64,000 bases of DNA, taken from positions 186,001 to 250,000 of the forward strand of contig JAJEBY010000016.1 in NCBI GenBank assembly GCA_022822305.1, written 5' to 3'. This DNA is from Anaerolineae bacterium. GTDB lineage: Bacteria > Chloroflexota > Anaerolineae > Aggregatilineales > Phototrophicaceae. Shown piece after piece: positions 1-7,995 of this stretch (position 1 is the stretch's first letter; each line of letters begins with the position of its first letter). Below the pieces are notes generated by a model. That model was not told the DNA's origin, did no database searches, and worked only from the letters and a program-made list of their open reading frames with translations. The position numbers and the translations under genes were made by a program.

Positions 1-603
1 ACTGCGGCAGCGGTTAACGGGATTGAACTGGACGATGTCACCTATGAGCAGCGCAGTTTCGCCAAACGTGTCAATTTCGGTCTGATGTATGGCATGGGCG
101 CCTTCAGGCTGGCGCGCGATAGCGACTTGTCTATGGCGGAAGCGGAAGCATTCATTTCGACCTATTTTGAACGCATGCCCGGTGTCGAACGATACATCAA
201 GGCGACCAAAGAATTCGTCTGGGCCAACGGCTATACCGAGACGCTCTATGGTCGCCGGCGAATCTATCCTGCCATCAGATCCAACGGCAACCGCCGCAGC
301 ACAGCCGCCGAGGAACGCGCCGCCATCAACATGCCGATTCAGGGCACAGCGGCCGATATCCTCAAGCAATCAATGATCAACCTCCACGATCGGCTGGCGC
401 GCGAAGCCTTTGACGCCGCAATGATTCTGCAGGTCCACGATGAATTGGTGCTGGAAGTCAACGAAGAGCAGCTGCCCGAAGTCAAAGCGCTGGTGGTGGA
501 GACGATGGAATCTGCTTTGCCGGACGGCAAACCGCTCCGCGTTCCCCTGCAGGCCAACGCCAGTTTTGGCCGCAACTGGCGCGATATGGAAGACATGATC
601 TAG
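1..603 (+). CDS. polA: DNA polymerase I, C-terminal part (5' truncated by window edge)
   Basis: The reading frame is open from base 1 and ends at TAG 601-603, so only about 200 C-terminal residues of a roughly 900-residue enzyme are present. The visible part is the family A palm and fingers. It shows motif B (R..K/R-VNFG..YGMG, about residues 21-38 of the fragment) and motif C (QVHDELVLEV, about 144-153), whose His and Asp contact primer terminus and metal. The Phe in VNFG is the residue that selects against dideoxynucleotides in E. coli Pol I. It fills gaps in replication and repair in the cytoplasm. Any exonuclease domains lie outside the window. The identification is secure. Confidence 0.97.
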   Translation, partial: TAAAVNGIELDDVTYEQRSFAKRVNFGLMYGMGAFRLARDSDLSMAEAEAFISTYFERMPGVERYIKATKEFVWANGYTETLYGRRRIYPAIRSNGNRRSTAAEERAAINMPIQGTAADILKQSMINLHDRLAREAFDAAMILQVHDELVLEVNEEQLPEVKALVVETMESALPDGKPLRVPLQANASFGRNWRDMEDMI

Positions 604-674
604 GCCAATGCGATAGTGAGCCTGAAGCATGATCCAGCGCGCTGGAATCAGATAGTTCCTTGCCATCGCGGCTG

Positions 675-683
675 TGATATACT
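675..683 (+). promoter_or_regulatory. Possible extended -10 promoter for argF
   Basis: TGATATACT is a TGn extended -10 box followed by TATACT. There is no -35 hexamer at 17-bp spacing; the nearest TTGCCA is only 12 bp upstream. It lies about 54 bp before the argF start, in the gap after polA. Confidence 0.4.
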
Positions 684-736
684 GCCTAGCTTCACAAGCA
701 TTGTGAACGTGACCAAGCCGGAAGCAACCACCCAAT

Positions 737-1654
737 ATGAAACATTTTCTCGATCTAGCGAATTGCGATAGCGACGAACTCGAGCATCTGCTGGACCTTG
801 CCCTGCGACTGAAAGCGGAGTGGCGCGCCGGCGGCAATCAACCAGTCTTGCGCGGCAAAACGCTGGGCATGATCTTCCAGAAGCCGTCGCTGCGTACGCG
901 CGTATCCTTTGAAATGGCGATGAAGCACCTGGGTGGGGACGCAATCATGCTGGGTCCGCAGGAGATCGGTCTCGGCGTGCGCGAGAGCGTGCCGGATGTG
1001 GCTCGTGTGCTGTCCAGCTATGTGCAGGGCATCATGGCGCGCGTCTTTGACCACGACCACGTGCTGCAATTGGCGGAGCATTCGCGCGTTCCCGTGATCA
1101 ATGGCTTGAGCGATGACTATCATCCTTGCCAGGCGCTGGCCGATATGCTGACGATTCGCGAACAATTCGGAAGCTTGCCGGGCACGAAGTTGGCCTTCGT
1201 CGGCGATGGCAATAATGTCGCCGCGTCGGTGGCGCTGGCTTGCGCTCACTTTGGCGTTGATTTCAGCATCGCCACGCCCGAAGGCTACGAGATGAACGGT
1301 CGCATTCGGGGCCAGGCCGCCGAAATCGCCCAGCGCAACGGAACCACGATGCTCATGCACACGCGTCCGGAAGCGATCGTCGCCGATGCCGATGTCATTT
1401 ACACGGACACCTGGGTCAGCATGGGGCAAGAAGACGAAACCCAGGAGCGACTGGGAGAGTTCACCGGCTTTCAAGTCAACGATGCGCTCTTGTCCCGCGC
1501 AAAACCCAATAGCATTGTGCTGCATTGCCTGCCCGCGCATCGCGGCGAAGAAATCACCGACGATGTTATGGATGGCGAACAATCAAGAGTCTTCGAACAA
1601 GCCGAGAATCGCATGCACGCGCAGAAAGCGATACTGTCGCATCTGCTTGCCTAA
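737..1654 (+). CDS. argF: Ornithine carbamoyltransferase
   Basis: 305 residues, the usual length for the family. It transfers the carbamoyl group from carbamoyl phosphate to ornithine to give citrulline in arginine synthesis, in the cytoplasm. The carbamoyl-phosphate loop is present as SLRTR (residues 51-55), where E. coli has STRTR. The ornithine-side signature HCLPAHRG and the SMGQE loop are also present, which separates it from aspartate carbamoyltransferase. The ATG start gives a normal N-terminus. No other arginine genes are adjacent, so it appears to be a single-gene unit between polA and cdaA. Confidence 0.95.
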   Translation: MKHFLDLANCDSDELEHLLDLALRLKAEWRAGGNQPVLRGKTLGMIFQKPSLRTRVSFEMAMKHLGGDAIMLGPQEIGLGVRESVPDVARVLSSYVQGIMARVFDHDHVLQLAEHSRVPVINGLSDDYHPCQALADMLTIREQFGSLPGTKLAFVGDGNNVAASVALACAHFGVDFSIATPEGYEMNGRIRGQAAEIAQRNGTTMLMHTRPEAIVADADVIYTDTWVSMGQEDETQERLGEFTGFQVNDALLSRAKPNSIVLHCLPAHRGEEITDDVMDGEQSRVFEQAENRMHAQKAILSHLLA

Positions 1655-1885
1655 ATACCCGCGAGCAGCCCCGCCGCGGTCACAATTTATGCTAAGCGCG
1701 CCCTTCCAGACTGTGGGCGTTCAAGGCCCGAAACTCCACAAACAACCAGCGAATTCATCAGCGTTGCCGTGTATACGATGCTAGAATGCCATAACGTAGG
1801 CTGGCGATCCGGGTTTTAGCATATGTACGGGTGGCCGGCGCACCGCGCCAGTTAAGTGCGCCTCGCCGAAGTTGGATTTGCACTA

Positions 1886-2761
1886 ATGGAACAAATCGTA
1901 CTCGTCCTCCAAAGTCTCGCCCCGACTGACGTCGCTGATATCGCCATCGTCACCCTGCTCATCTTCAGCATCACCTTTCTATTTCGCGGCACTCAGGCGG
2001 TCACGTTGTTTCGCGGCATCGCCTTTATCGTGATCAGCTTGATCGCGATAGCGGCCACCTTTCAGTTGCAGGCGCTCAGCTGGCTGATTGCCAATAGCCT
2101 AACCGCGCTGGTCATCGCTGTGCCCGTGATATTCCAGCCCGAAATCCGGCGCGCTCTGGAGCGCGTAGGTCGTGGATCCATATTTGCCTACTTTCGTGCT
2201 CCGGAAGAGATACGCACGTCCGTGATTGAGGAAATCTGCGCCGCTTCCATCAAGCTGTCCGAGCGCAGACACGGCGCGCTTATCGTCTTGCAGCGCAACA
2301 GCAGCGTGATCGAATATGTGCGCACCGGCATAAGTCTGGATAGCGTTGTTTCGGCTGAGATTCTGGCGACGATATTTTGGCCCCGCACTGAATTGCACGA
2401 TGGCGCGGTGATCATTGACAATTCGGGGCGCATCGCGTCCGCCTCCAGCGTGCTTCCCATCACGGCGAGCAGAAACTTGCCCAACCCAAACTTGGGAACG
2501 CGCCACCGCGCCGCTATCGGCATTAGCGAGGTAGGCGATTCGCTTTGCGTGATTGTATCTGAGGAAACCGGCAAGGTTGCTGTGGCCAGCGCGGGCCGCA
2601 TGATCCAGGACCTGGACAGCCAGCGTCTCAATCTGGTGCTCAACGCCTACTACGGTCCCACAGCCGTGACCAGCCTTTCGCTGGCCGGGCGCCTGCGCGA
2701 GGCGCTGCACGATGTCTCCTTGCGCATGCAGACCCGCCGCAGACAACAGGCCAACCCCTGA
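1886..2761 (+). CDS. cdaA: Diadenylate cyclase CdaA (c-di-AMP synthase)
   Basis: About 291 residues. Three hydrophobic N-terminal segments anchor it in the membrane and are followed by a cytoplasmic DAC domain, which condenses two ATP to cyclic di-AMP. The two catalytic signatures are visible: DGA (in ELHDGAVI) and RHR (in GTRHRAAIG). A GTG at 1856 would add ten residues. I prefer the ATG at 1886 because the resulting N-terminus matches CdaA proteins; neither start has a good ribosome binding site. The stop overlaps the start of the YbbR-domain gene by one base (TGATG), so the two are probably co-translated, as in the cdaA-cdaR pairs of Firmicutes. c-di-AMP usually controls potassium and osmolyte balance. 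Confidence 0.93.
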   Translation: MEQIVLVLQSLAPTDVADIAIVTLLIFSITFLFRGTQAVTLFRGIAFIVISLIAIAATFQLQALSWLIANSLTALVIAVPVIFQPEIRRALERVGRGSIFAYFRAPEEIRTSVIEEICAASIKLSERRHGALIVLQRNSSVIEYVRTGISLDSVVSAEILATIFWPRTELHDGAVIIDNSGRIASASSVLPITASRNLPNPNLGTRHRAAIGISEVGDSLCVIVSEETGKVAVASAGRMIQDLDSQRLNLVLNAYYGPTAVTSLSLAGRLREALHDVSLRMQTRRRQQANP

Positions 2762-4068
2762 TGCAGCGATTGCGCGAATCCGATCTGGCCGGAAATCTGC
2801 TCTGGCTAGCGGTCTCTCTGGTATTGGCCACCGGCGTCTGGTACATCGCCGTGACATCGGCAGATCCAGTTGGCAGCCGCCGATTCCTGCGGATACCTGT
2901 GCAGTTTGTGCCGAGCGACGCTACGGTTATGACCAACAATCCAACGAACCAGGTTGCGGTTATCATACATGGCCCACAGTCAACGGTATCATCGCGGCGC
3001 GCCGAAGACATCGTCGTGCGAGCCGAATTAGGCGCGCTGGGCGCCGGCATTCACAACGTGCCCTTGGATGTTCGCGTTGCCGTGCCGGAATCCGGGAGTA
3101 GGCGGCGTCTGGTCTGGCACTCGGAACCGTCCCAAATCACTGTGGAATTGGAACCGGTAGAATCCGTACCCAAGGAAATCGCCATTGCGGTCGTTGCGGA
3201 ACCCCCGCTCGGTTTTCGATTTGACGAACCCGCTTCGGATGTCAATGAAGTGATAGTCAGCGGCGCGGCGAGCGTCGTTTCAGAGATCGTGGATATCCGC
3301 GGCGATCTGAATTTATCGTCGAGCCGAAGTCCCGTCGAGATCAATTTGCGTTTATACGCGGTTGACGCGGATGGCGAGCGAGTGGACGCGGTCAAATTGC
3401 AGCCGCAAAATGCGACGGTGTCGGTTAACATCACGCGCCGGGACGATATTCGTCAGATCGCCGTGCGGCCCAACATTCTGGTAGGCACGCAGCCCTTCGG
3501 TTATACGCTGTCCGCGATCAGCACGGAACCGCCTTCACTATTCGTGAGCGGCGCTCCCGAACAGCTCGCCAATATCTCCGATACGCTCTTTACAGTGCCC
3601 ATCTCGCTCGAAGACAGAAAGTCCAGCTTTGCGATTGCAGTGCCGGTTCAGTTGCCGGGCGACAACTTGTTTGTGATGGGCGGCGACAACAATGTCACGG
3701 TTTCAATCGAATTGCTTCCCATCAACACCAGCCGACAGATTGACAGCATAGTGGTGGGCGCCATCGGCTTCGACGAGACGCACTCCGTAGCAATCGTGCC
3801 TCAGCGGGTCTCCGCAATTGTCAACGGCCCCGTCGCGCAAGTCGATCGACTGTCCGCAGATGATATTCAAGTGCTCGTAGACTTGAACGGACTGGCGGCC
3901 GGGGTATATGATTTGCAGCCGGACATCGCCATCAATCAAGGCGAATTGAATGAAGACAACGTATCCTTGCTGCCGGCGATAGTCAATGTAGAGATTATCT
4001 CGCCGGATACCACTCCCGCCGCTGAAGACGCGGACAGCGAAAACGAGACACCCGCCAGCGGAAGCTGA
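2761..4068 (+). CDS. cdaR: YbbR-domain protein, CdaR-like regulator of the cyclase
   Basis: 435 residues: a short cytoplasmic N-terminus, one transmembrane helix at about residues 12-30, then a long extracytoplasmic region of repeated beta-rich YbbR units, each with motifs of the type V.v.G....v. The C-terminus ends in an acidic tail. In Firmicutes the equivalent protein binds CdaA and modulates c-di-AMP production. Here the link rests on the one-base overlap with cdaA and on the domain type. GlmM, the third member of the usual operon, is absent; der follows instead. Confidence 0.85.
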   Translation: MQRLRESDLAGNLLWLAVSLVLATGVWYIAVTSADPVGSRRFLRIPVQFVPSDATVMTNNPTNQVAVIIHGPQSTVSSRRAEDIVVRAELGALGAGIHNVPLDVRVAVPESGSRRRLVWHSEPSQITVELEPVESVPKEIAIAVVAEPPLGFRFDEPASDVNEVIVSGAASVVSEIVDIRGDLNLSSSRSPVEINLRLYAVDADGERVDAVKLQPQNATVSVNITRRDDIRQIAVRPNILVGTQPFGYTLSAISTEPPSLFVSGAPEQLANISDTLFTVPISLEDRKSSFAIAVPVQLPGDNLFVMGGDNNVTVSIELLPINTSRQIDSIVVGAIGFDETHSVAIVPQRVSAIVNGPVAQVDRLSADDIQVLVDLNGLAAGVYDLQPDIAINQGELNEDNVSLLPAIVNVEIISPDTTPAAEDADSENETPASGS

Positions 4069-4087
4069 CCCAGCCGCCGGTTTTCCC

Positions 4088-4116
4088 TTTCGATAGCCGC
4101 GCGTTACGACTACAAT
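4088..4116 (+). promoter_or_regulatory. Weak promoter candidate before der
   Basis: TTTCGA, 17 bp, then TACAAT. The -10 is good and the -35 poor. It sits 36 bp upstream of the der start, in the 84-bp gap after cdaR, so der may be partly transcribed from its own promoter. Confidence 0.3.
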
Positions 4117-4152
4117 CGTGGCTTCGCTTAGCTGATTGGCCTGTGACAAAAG

Positions 4153-5553
4153 ATGGCGCGCAAACCGATACTTGCACTGGTCGGACGTCCCAACGTTGGC
4201 AAGAGCAGCCTTTTCAATCGCTTGGTCGGCGAGCGGCTGGCGGTGACCCACGAAATCCCCGGCACTACCCGGGATCGCCTCTACGGGGAAACGTTTTGGA
4301 ACGGCGTGACCTTTCAGGTCATTGATACCGGCGGCATAGAAATCTATCAACCGTCCGGGGCGCGCGACGAATCTCCCCTGGCCGAAGGCAGCGCCGACTT
4401 TATTGACGAGATCATTGAACAGGCTAATATCGCGATTGCCGGCGCCGATCTCATCATCCTCGTAGTCGACGCTCAAACGGGCGTGACCGCGGCCGACGAG
4501 GCTATCGCGGAGATTCTCCGTCGCACGGATAAGCCAGTCTTGGTCGCCGCCAACAAGATTGACGACATCCGACAGACTGACGAGGCCTACGACTTCTATG
4601 GACTGGGACTCGCCGCCGTATTCGGCATCAGCGCGATTCACGGTCTGGGTGTCGGCGACTTGCTTGACGAAGTCGTGCGCGCAGCGGATGCGGCAGCAGT
4701 CGATCTGGAAGACGAGCCGGATGACGATCACCTCAAGATCGCTATCGTCGGTCGACCCAACGCCGGCAAGAGCACCTTGCTCAACAGACTCATTGGCGAA
4801 GATCGCGCCATCGTCAGCGAAGTCGCCGGCACCACGCGCGACGCCATTGATACAGATATCACCTGGTATGGCGAAACCGTCACCTTGATCGATACGGCCG
4901 GAATCAGACGCCGAGGACGTATAGAAGCAGGCGTGGAGAGATTCAGCGTCATTCGCGCGATGAAGGCGATAAGTCGCGCCGATCTGGCGCTGCTGGTGAT
5001 TGATGCGGAACTGGGAGTCACCGAACAAGACGAGCATATCGCCGGCTATATCATTGATGAATACAAGAGTCTGGTCATCGTCGTCAACAAATGGGACGCC
5101 CTTGACAAAGACGCTTTCACTATGAACAGCTTCATCGAGAACATCCGTGATCGCCTGCACTTTGTCCGCTACGCGCCCGTCATTTTCATCAGCGCCCTGG
5201 AGGGCCAGCGATTGCATCAAGTGCTGGAAGTCGCGCACCGCGTTTGGGAGTGGCGGTTCTTCCGCATACCGACTTCGGAGGTCAATCGGTTGCTGCGCGA
5301 CTCCCTCGACCGACATCCGCCTCATGCCAAAGGCGTCAAGCGCCTGAAGTTTCTCTATGCTTCACAGGTGCGGACCGATCCGCCGTTGATCCTGTTTCAC
5401 GTCAATGATCCCAACCAAGTTCACTTCACCTACAAACGCTATCTGGAAAATCAGATACGCGCGGCTTATGAATTCGAAGGCACGCCCATTCGTTTGAGCT
5501 TCCGCGCTCGCGACGAACGCAAACCCAATCCGATATCAAGAACCGAAAACTGA
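4153..5553 (+). CDS. der: Ribosome biogenesis GTPase Der (EngA)
   Basis: 466 residues with two tandem GTPase domains and a C-terminal KH-like domain, the arrangement unique to Der. The first domain has GRPNVGKSS near residue 10, DTGG and NKID. The second has GRPNAGKST near residue 200, DTAGIRRRG and NKWD. It acts in maturation of the 50S subunit. The loop between the two G domains is acidic, as in other Der proteins. A GTG at 4143 opens another frame and is not used; ATG 4153 gives the standard MARKP-type N-terminus. Confidence 0.97.
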   Translation: MARKPILALVGRPNVGKSSLFNRLVGERLAVTHEIPGTTRDRLYGETFWNGVTFQVIDTGGIEIYQPSGARDESPLAEGSADFIDEIIEQANIAIAGADLIILVVDAQTGVTAADEAIAEILRRTDKPVLVAANKIDDIRQTDEAYDFYGLGLAAVFGISAIHGLGVGDLLDEVVRAADAAAVDLEDEPDDDHLKIAIVGRPNAGKSTLLNRLIGEDRAIVSEVAGTTRDAIDTDITWYGETVTLIDTAGIRRRGRIEAGVERFSVIRAMKAISRADLALLVIDAELGVTEQDEHIAGYIIDEYKSLVIVVNKWDALDKDAFTMNSFIENIRDRLHFVRYAPVIFISALEGQRLHQVLEVAHRVWEWRFFRIPTSEVNRLLRDSLDRHPPHAKGVKRLKFLYASQVRTDPPLILFHVNDPNQVHFTYKRYLENQIRAAYEFEGTPIRLSFRARDERKPNPISRTEN

Positions 5554-5616
5554 ATCCGAGCCAGCGTCGCGCGGGACCGTCAATCGAATCGATACGCAAG
5601 TGCGCCGCGCTGTCTA

Positions 5617-5645
5617 TTGCAGTGCAACACCGAGAAACATATAAT
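5617..5645 (+). promoter_or_regulatory. Sigma-70-type promoter for lepB
   Basis: TTGCAG, 17-bp spacer, TATAAT (perfect -10), ending about 40 bp upstream of the signal peptidase start. Confidence 0.62.
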
Positions 5646-5686
5646 GCCGATATCGCCTTTCACAAATCCAGAGCAAGACGCTTCCG

Positions 5687-6286
5687 GTGGCCGCGCGCCA
5701 TCAACGAGGGACGGAATTGAAGAGTCATACCGGACAATTGCCTAGACCACGCTTGAAGATTCCGGGTCTCTTTCGGGAAATCGCCAGCACAGTTGTGTTT
5801 GTTGTCGCCGTAACCGTGCTTTTTGATTTGGCGATTCCACGCTCGTTGGTTGACGGGCACAGTATGGAGCCGACTTTCTACAGCGATGATCGCCTCGTCG
5901 TCAGCCGCATACATTACTTGCTGGGAGCGCCGGACCGTGGCGATATCTTGGTGTTCAATTCGCTTGTGCCGAGTGAGGTCGCGACCGGAACCATGCTGAT
6001 CAAACGAGTGGTTGGATTGCCCGGCGATACGGTTGAATTGCGCGATCAGCAGATCTTCATTAACGGTGAAGCGCTCGCTGAGCCGTATATCAAGGAAGCC
6101 TGTCGAATATCGCGCTGTGGTGACCACGCTTGGCAGCTTGGGCAAGACGAATATTTCATGATGGGAGACAATCGCAACAACAGTCGAGATTCGCGCCGCT
6201 TTGGACCTGTGCCGCTGGAGAAAATCGTTGGGCAAGTTGTTTTCCGCTACTGGCCCTTGGCTTCAGTTGGATTAATCGCCAGTTAG
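5687..6286 (+). CDS. lepB: Signal peptidase I
   Basis: 199 residues. A transmembrane helix near residues 30-50 is followed by the extracytoplasmic S26 peptidase domain. The catalytic Ser lies in GHSMEPT and the Lys in LIKRVVG. Box E (GDNRNNSRDSR) is intact. It cleaves Sec and Tat signal peptides, including those of the four binding proteins in this window. The GTG at 5687 is taken as start; a TTG at 5717 is possible and would still keep the membrane helix. Confidence 0.94.
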   Translation: MAARHQRGTELKSHTGQLPRPRLKIPGLFREIASTVVFVVAVTVLFDLAIPRSLVDGHSMEPTFYSDDRLVVSRIHYLLGAPDRGDILVFNSLVPSEVATGTMLIKRVVGLPGDTVELRDQQIFINGEALAEPYIKEACRISRCGDHAWQLGQDEYFMMGDNRNNSRDSRRFGPVPLEKIVGQVVFRYWPLASVGLIAS

Positions 6287-6295
6287 GGGCGCCAA

Positions 6296-6562
6296 GTGAC
6301 GGATCGCAAGCCTATAGGTTACGCCTGCCCGCGCTGCACCGTTGGTCGCTGCTTGCCGCAGAAGACCACATTCGCCGAAATGCATCACGGTCAGTTGCTG
6401 GTTATTCCCAATATGAAGGTCTATATCTGCGATGTCTGCAAGCTGGCGGAATTCGAGCAAGAGACTATGGAAGCGCTCTGGCATGAGCTTTACGGCGACC
6501 AGTCTGCCGAGGATACGCAGAGCGTGACCCAGCAGAAAAGTTCCTCCCACTACGGTGAGTGA
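6296..6562 (+). CDS. Small YgiT-type zinc-ribbon protein
   Basis: 88 residues, GTG start, 9 bp after lepB. Two Cys pairs (ACPRC near residue 11 and ICDVC near residue 45) flank a hydrophobic VIPNM segment, an arrangement resembling the N-terminal zinc domain of MqsA/YgiT. No helix-turn-helix domain follows and no MqsR-like toxin is adjacent, so it should not be called an antitoxin. The C-terminal 25 residues are polar and probably disordered. The function is unknown. Confidence 0.6.
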   Translation: MTDRKPIGYACPRCTVGRCLPQKTTFAEMHHGQLLVIPNMKVYICDVCKLAEFEQETMEALWHELYGDQSAEDTQSVTQQKSSSHYGE

Positions 6563-6619
6563 TTCTGCCGTCAGTCAAGCATATCACGTCTCATTTGAGG
6601 CAACTTGGGGAATGTGAAT

Positions 6620-7333
6620 ATGGAACAGCGTGAACGCGATTTGCGCGAATTGATATGTCGCGTCGGTCAACTCATGTATCAGAAGGGCTACATTGATGCC
6701 ACCGGCGGTAATATCAGCGCGCGTCTCGATGCCGAACGCATTCTGGTAAGCCCGAGCGGACTGGCGACAGGTTTCATGCGACCGGAGCAATTGCTCATCG
6801 TCTCGCCGAGCGGCGATCGCATCGATACGCCTGACGCAGCGACCGATGGGTTGCGACCGACATCAGAGCTCCCCATGCATCTGGAATGTTATCGCCAGCG
6901 CGTCGACGTCCTAGGCGTTGTGCACGCGCATCCTCCCACGGCGGTAGCTTTGACTCTGGCGGGTTTTGACTTCCAGCAGTGCCTCATTCCGGAAGCGGTT
7001 GTATTGCTGGGCTTGATGCCGACCGCGCCCTACTCAACGCCGGCCAGCCCAGAAAACCGCGATGCCATCAGCGCGCTGATCCGCGAGCACGACGCCATCA
7101 TGCTCGCCAATCACGGATCGATTACCGTGGCGGACTCCGTGTGGGGCGCCTATCATCTGCTCGAGTGCCTGGAGCATTGCGCCAATATCATCCACAGGGC
7201 GCTGCAAATCAGTGCCGAACTGGCCCCAATTCCGCCGGACCAAATCGAAAAGCTGCTGCAATATCGCGAGAACTTCGGTTTGACGCGCCCGGGCGATCGC
7301 GAGCGTTTCAGCAGGTTTGTCAGCGGCTCGTAG
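6620..7333 (+). CDS. Class II aldolase/adducin family protein
   Basis: About 237 residues. The family comprises zinc-dependent sugar-phosphate aldolases and epimerases such as fuculose-1-phosphate aldolase. Visible signatures are GNISAR near the N-terminus, the SPSG phosphate loop, the HAHPP pair of zinc-ligand histidines, and ANHG with the third ligand. A Glu in SELPMH fits the catalytic acid. I choose ATG 6620 over TTG 6605. The substrate cannot be told from sequence alone. Confidence 0.85.
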   Translation: MEQRERDLRELICRVGQLMYQKGYIDATGGNISARLDAERILVSPSGLATGFMRPEQLLIVSPSGDRIDTPDAATDGLRPTSELPMHLECYRQRVDVLGVVHAHPPTAVALTLAGFDFQQCLIPEAVVLLGLMPTAPYSTPASPENRDAISALIREHDAIMLANHGSITVADSVWGAYHLLECLEHCANIIHRALQISAELAPIPPDQIEKLLQYRENFGLTRPGDRERFSRFVSGS

Positions 7334-7408
7334 AGATCGCCGTCCGCAGCATAGCGCAATCTGATCTTGACTTTGCAGTCACAGCCCTGTATGCTTCCTG
7401 GCTGTCGC

Positions 7409-7481
7409 GGCCCCTTCGTCTAGCGGCCTAGGATGCCACCCTTTCAAGGTGGAGACACGGGTTCGAGTCCCGTAGGGGCTA
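7409..7481 (+). tRNA. tRNA-Glu (anticodon TTC)
   Basis: Full cloverleaf: acceptor GGCCCCT pairs with AGGGGCT (G-U at the first pair), anticodon stem CCACC/GGTGG with loop CTTTCAA, T-arm containing GGTTCGAGTCC. CCA is not encoded. A terminator follows. Confidence 0.95.
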
Positions 7482-7500
7482 CATGCAGCGCGACAAATGC

Positions 7501-7542
7501 AACGCCACTCAGCCAAGACGCGGGTGGCGTTTGTTTGTTTTT
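7501..7542 (+). terminator. Rho-independent terminator after tRNA-Glu
   Basis: Perfect 8-bp stem AACGCCAC/GTGGCGTT (7501-7508 and 7524-7531), followed by a T-rich run with five consecutive T at 7538-7542. It begins 20 bp after the tRNA. Confidence 0.8.
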
Positions 7543-7607
7543 GAGGCTCGCCGGGACGAGCCGCCACGAAAATGCCGACCTGGGCTGCGTCTGACGCTCA
7601 CAATTGT

Positions 7608-7625
7608 TTTGACAGGGATGTCAAA
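7608..7625. promoter_or_regulatory. Palindromic operator candidate over the -35 box
   Basis: Perfect inverted repeat TTTGACA-GGGA-TGTCAAA. It contains the -35 hexamer of the promoter at 7609-7637, a typical place for repressor binding. No regulator gene lies in the neighbourhood. Confidence 0.45.
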
Positions 7626-7637
7626 TCAAGATAGAAT
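7609..7637 (+). promoter_or_regulatory. Strong sigma-70-type promoter of the first sugar ABC operon
   Basis: TTGACA (perfect), 17-bp spacer, TAGAAT (5 of 6). The first gene starts only at 7996, so a transcript from here would carry a leader of about 350 nt. Confidence 0.6.
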
Positions 7638-7995
7638 GGACACACGTATAAGTCATTTCTTGTTATGATTTCACCTATTCCGTTGCGACTTATGACGAGA
7701 GTCTGGTCTCTCCAGAAAATCTTCAAACCTCACGAGCGGCATATGGCGTACTCCATCGCCCATTATCCGTCGATGAAATTGCTGCTTAATATTTGCATGG
7801 AAACTAAAACGCCTAAAGATCTATCCCTCGTTTGACGGCGCCGGTTTCGTCGTCGCCTCTTCGCATTTCCGCTAGCGTCATCAACCCTAAAACCGTTTGG
7901 GATTGCCACTGACACGTTCAGTGTTGTCCGCCGAGCGTCGGTCCGCGTCGCTCACACTTTCTGTACAAAACATAGCCTGAAGAAAGGTGCGAATA
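7638..7995 (+). other. Long untranslated leader of the sugar ABC operon
   Basis: No credible gene is visible. Short inverted repeats occur: GAGAG...CTCTC and overlapping TCTGG...CCAGA at about 7700-7720 (mutually exclusive pairings), and CACTGA-CACGT-TCAGTG at 7907-7923. No known riboswitch motif was recognised. The Shine-Dalgarno AGAAAGG lies at 7981-7987. Confidence 0.4.

Noticed and set aside
3703..5325. Long - strand open frame (540 codons) opposite cdaR and der
   Set aside because: It is antisense to two well-supported genes, has no recognisable domain, and its length is explained by codon bias of the coding strand.
6296..6562. MqsA-type antitoxin
   Set aside because: Only the zinc-ribbon resembles it; no DNA-binding domain and no toxin gene are adjacent.
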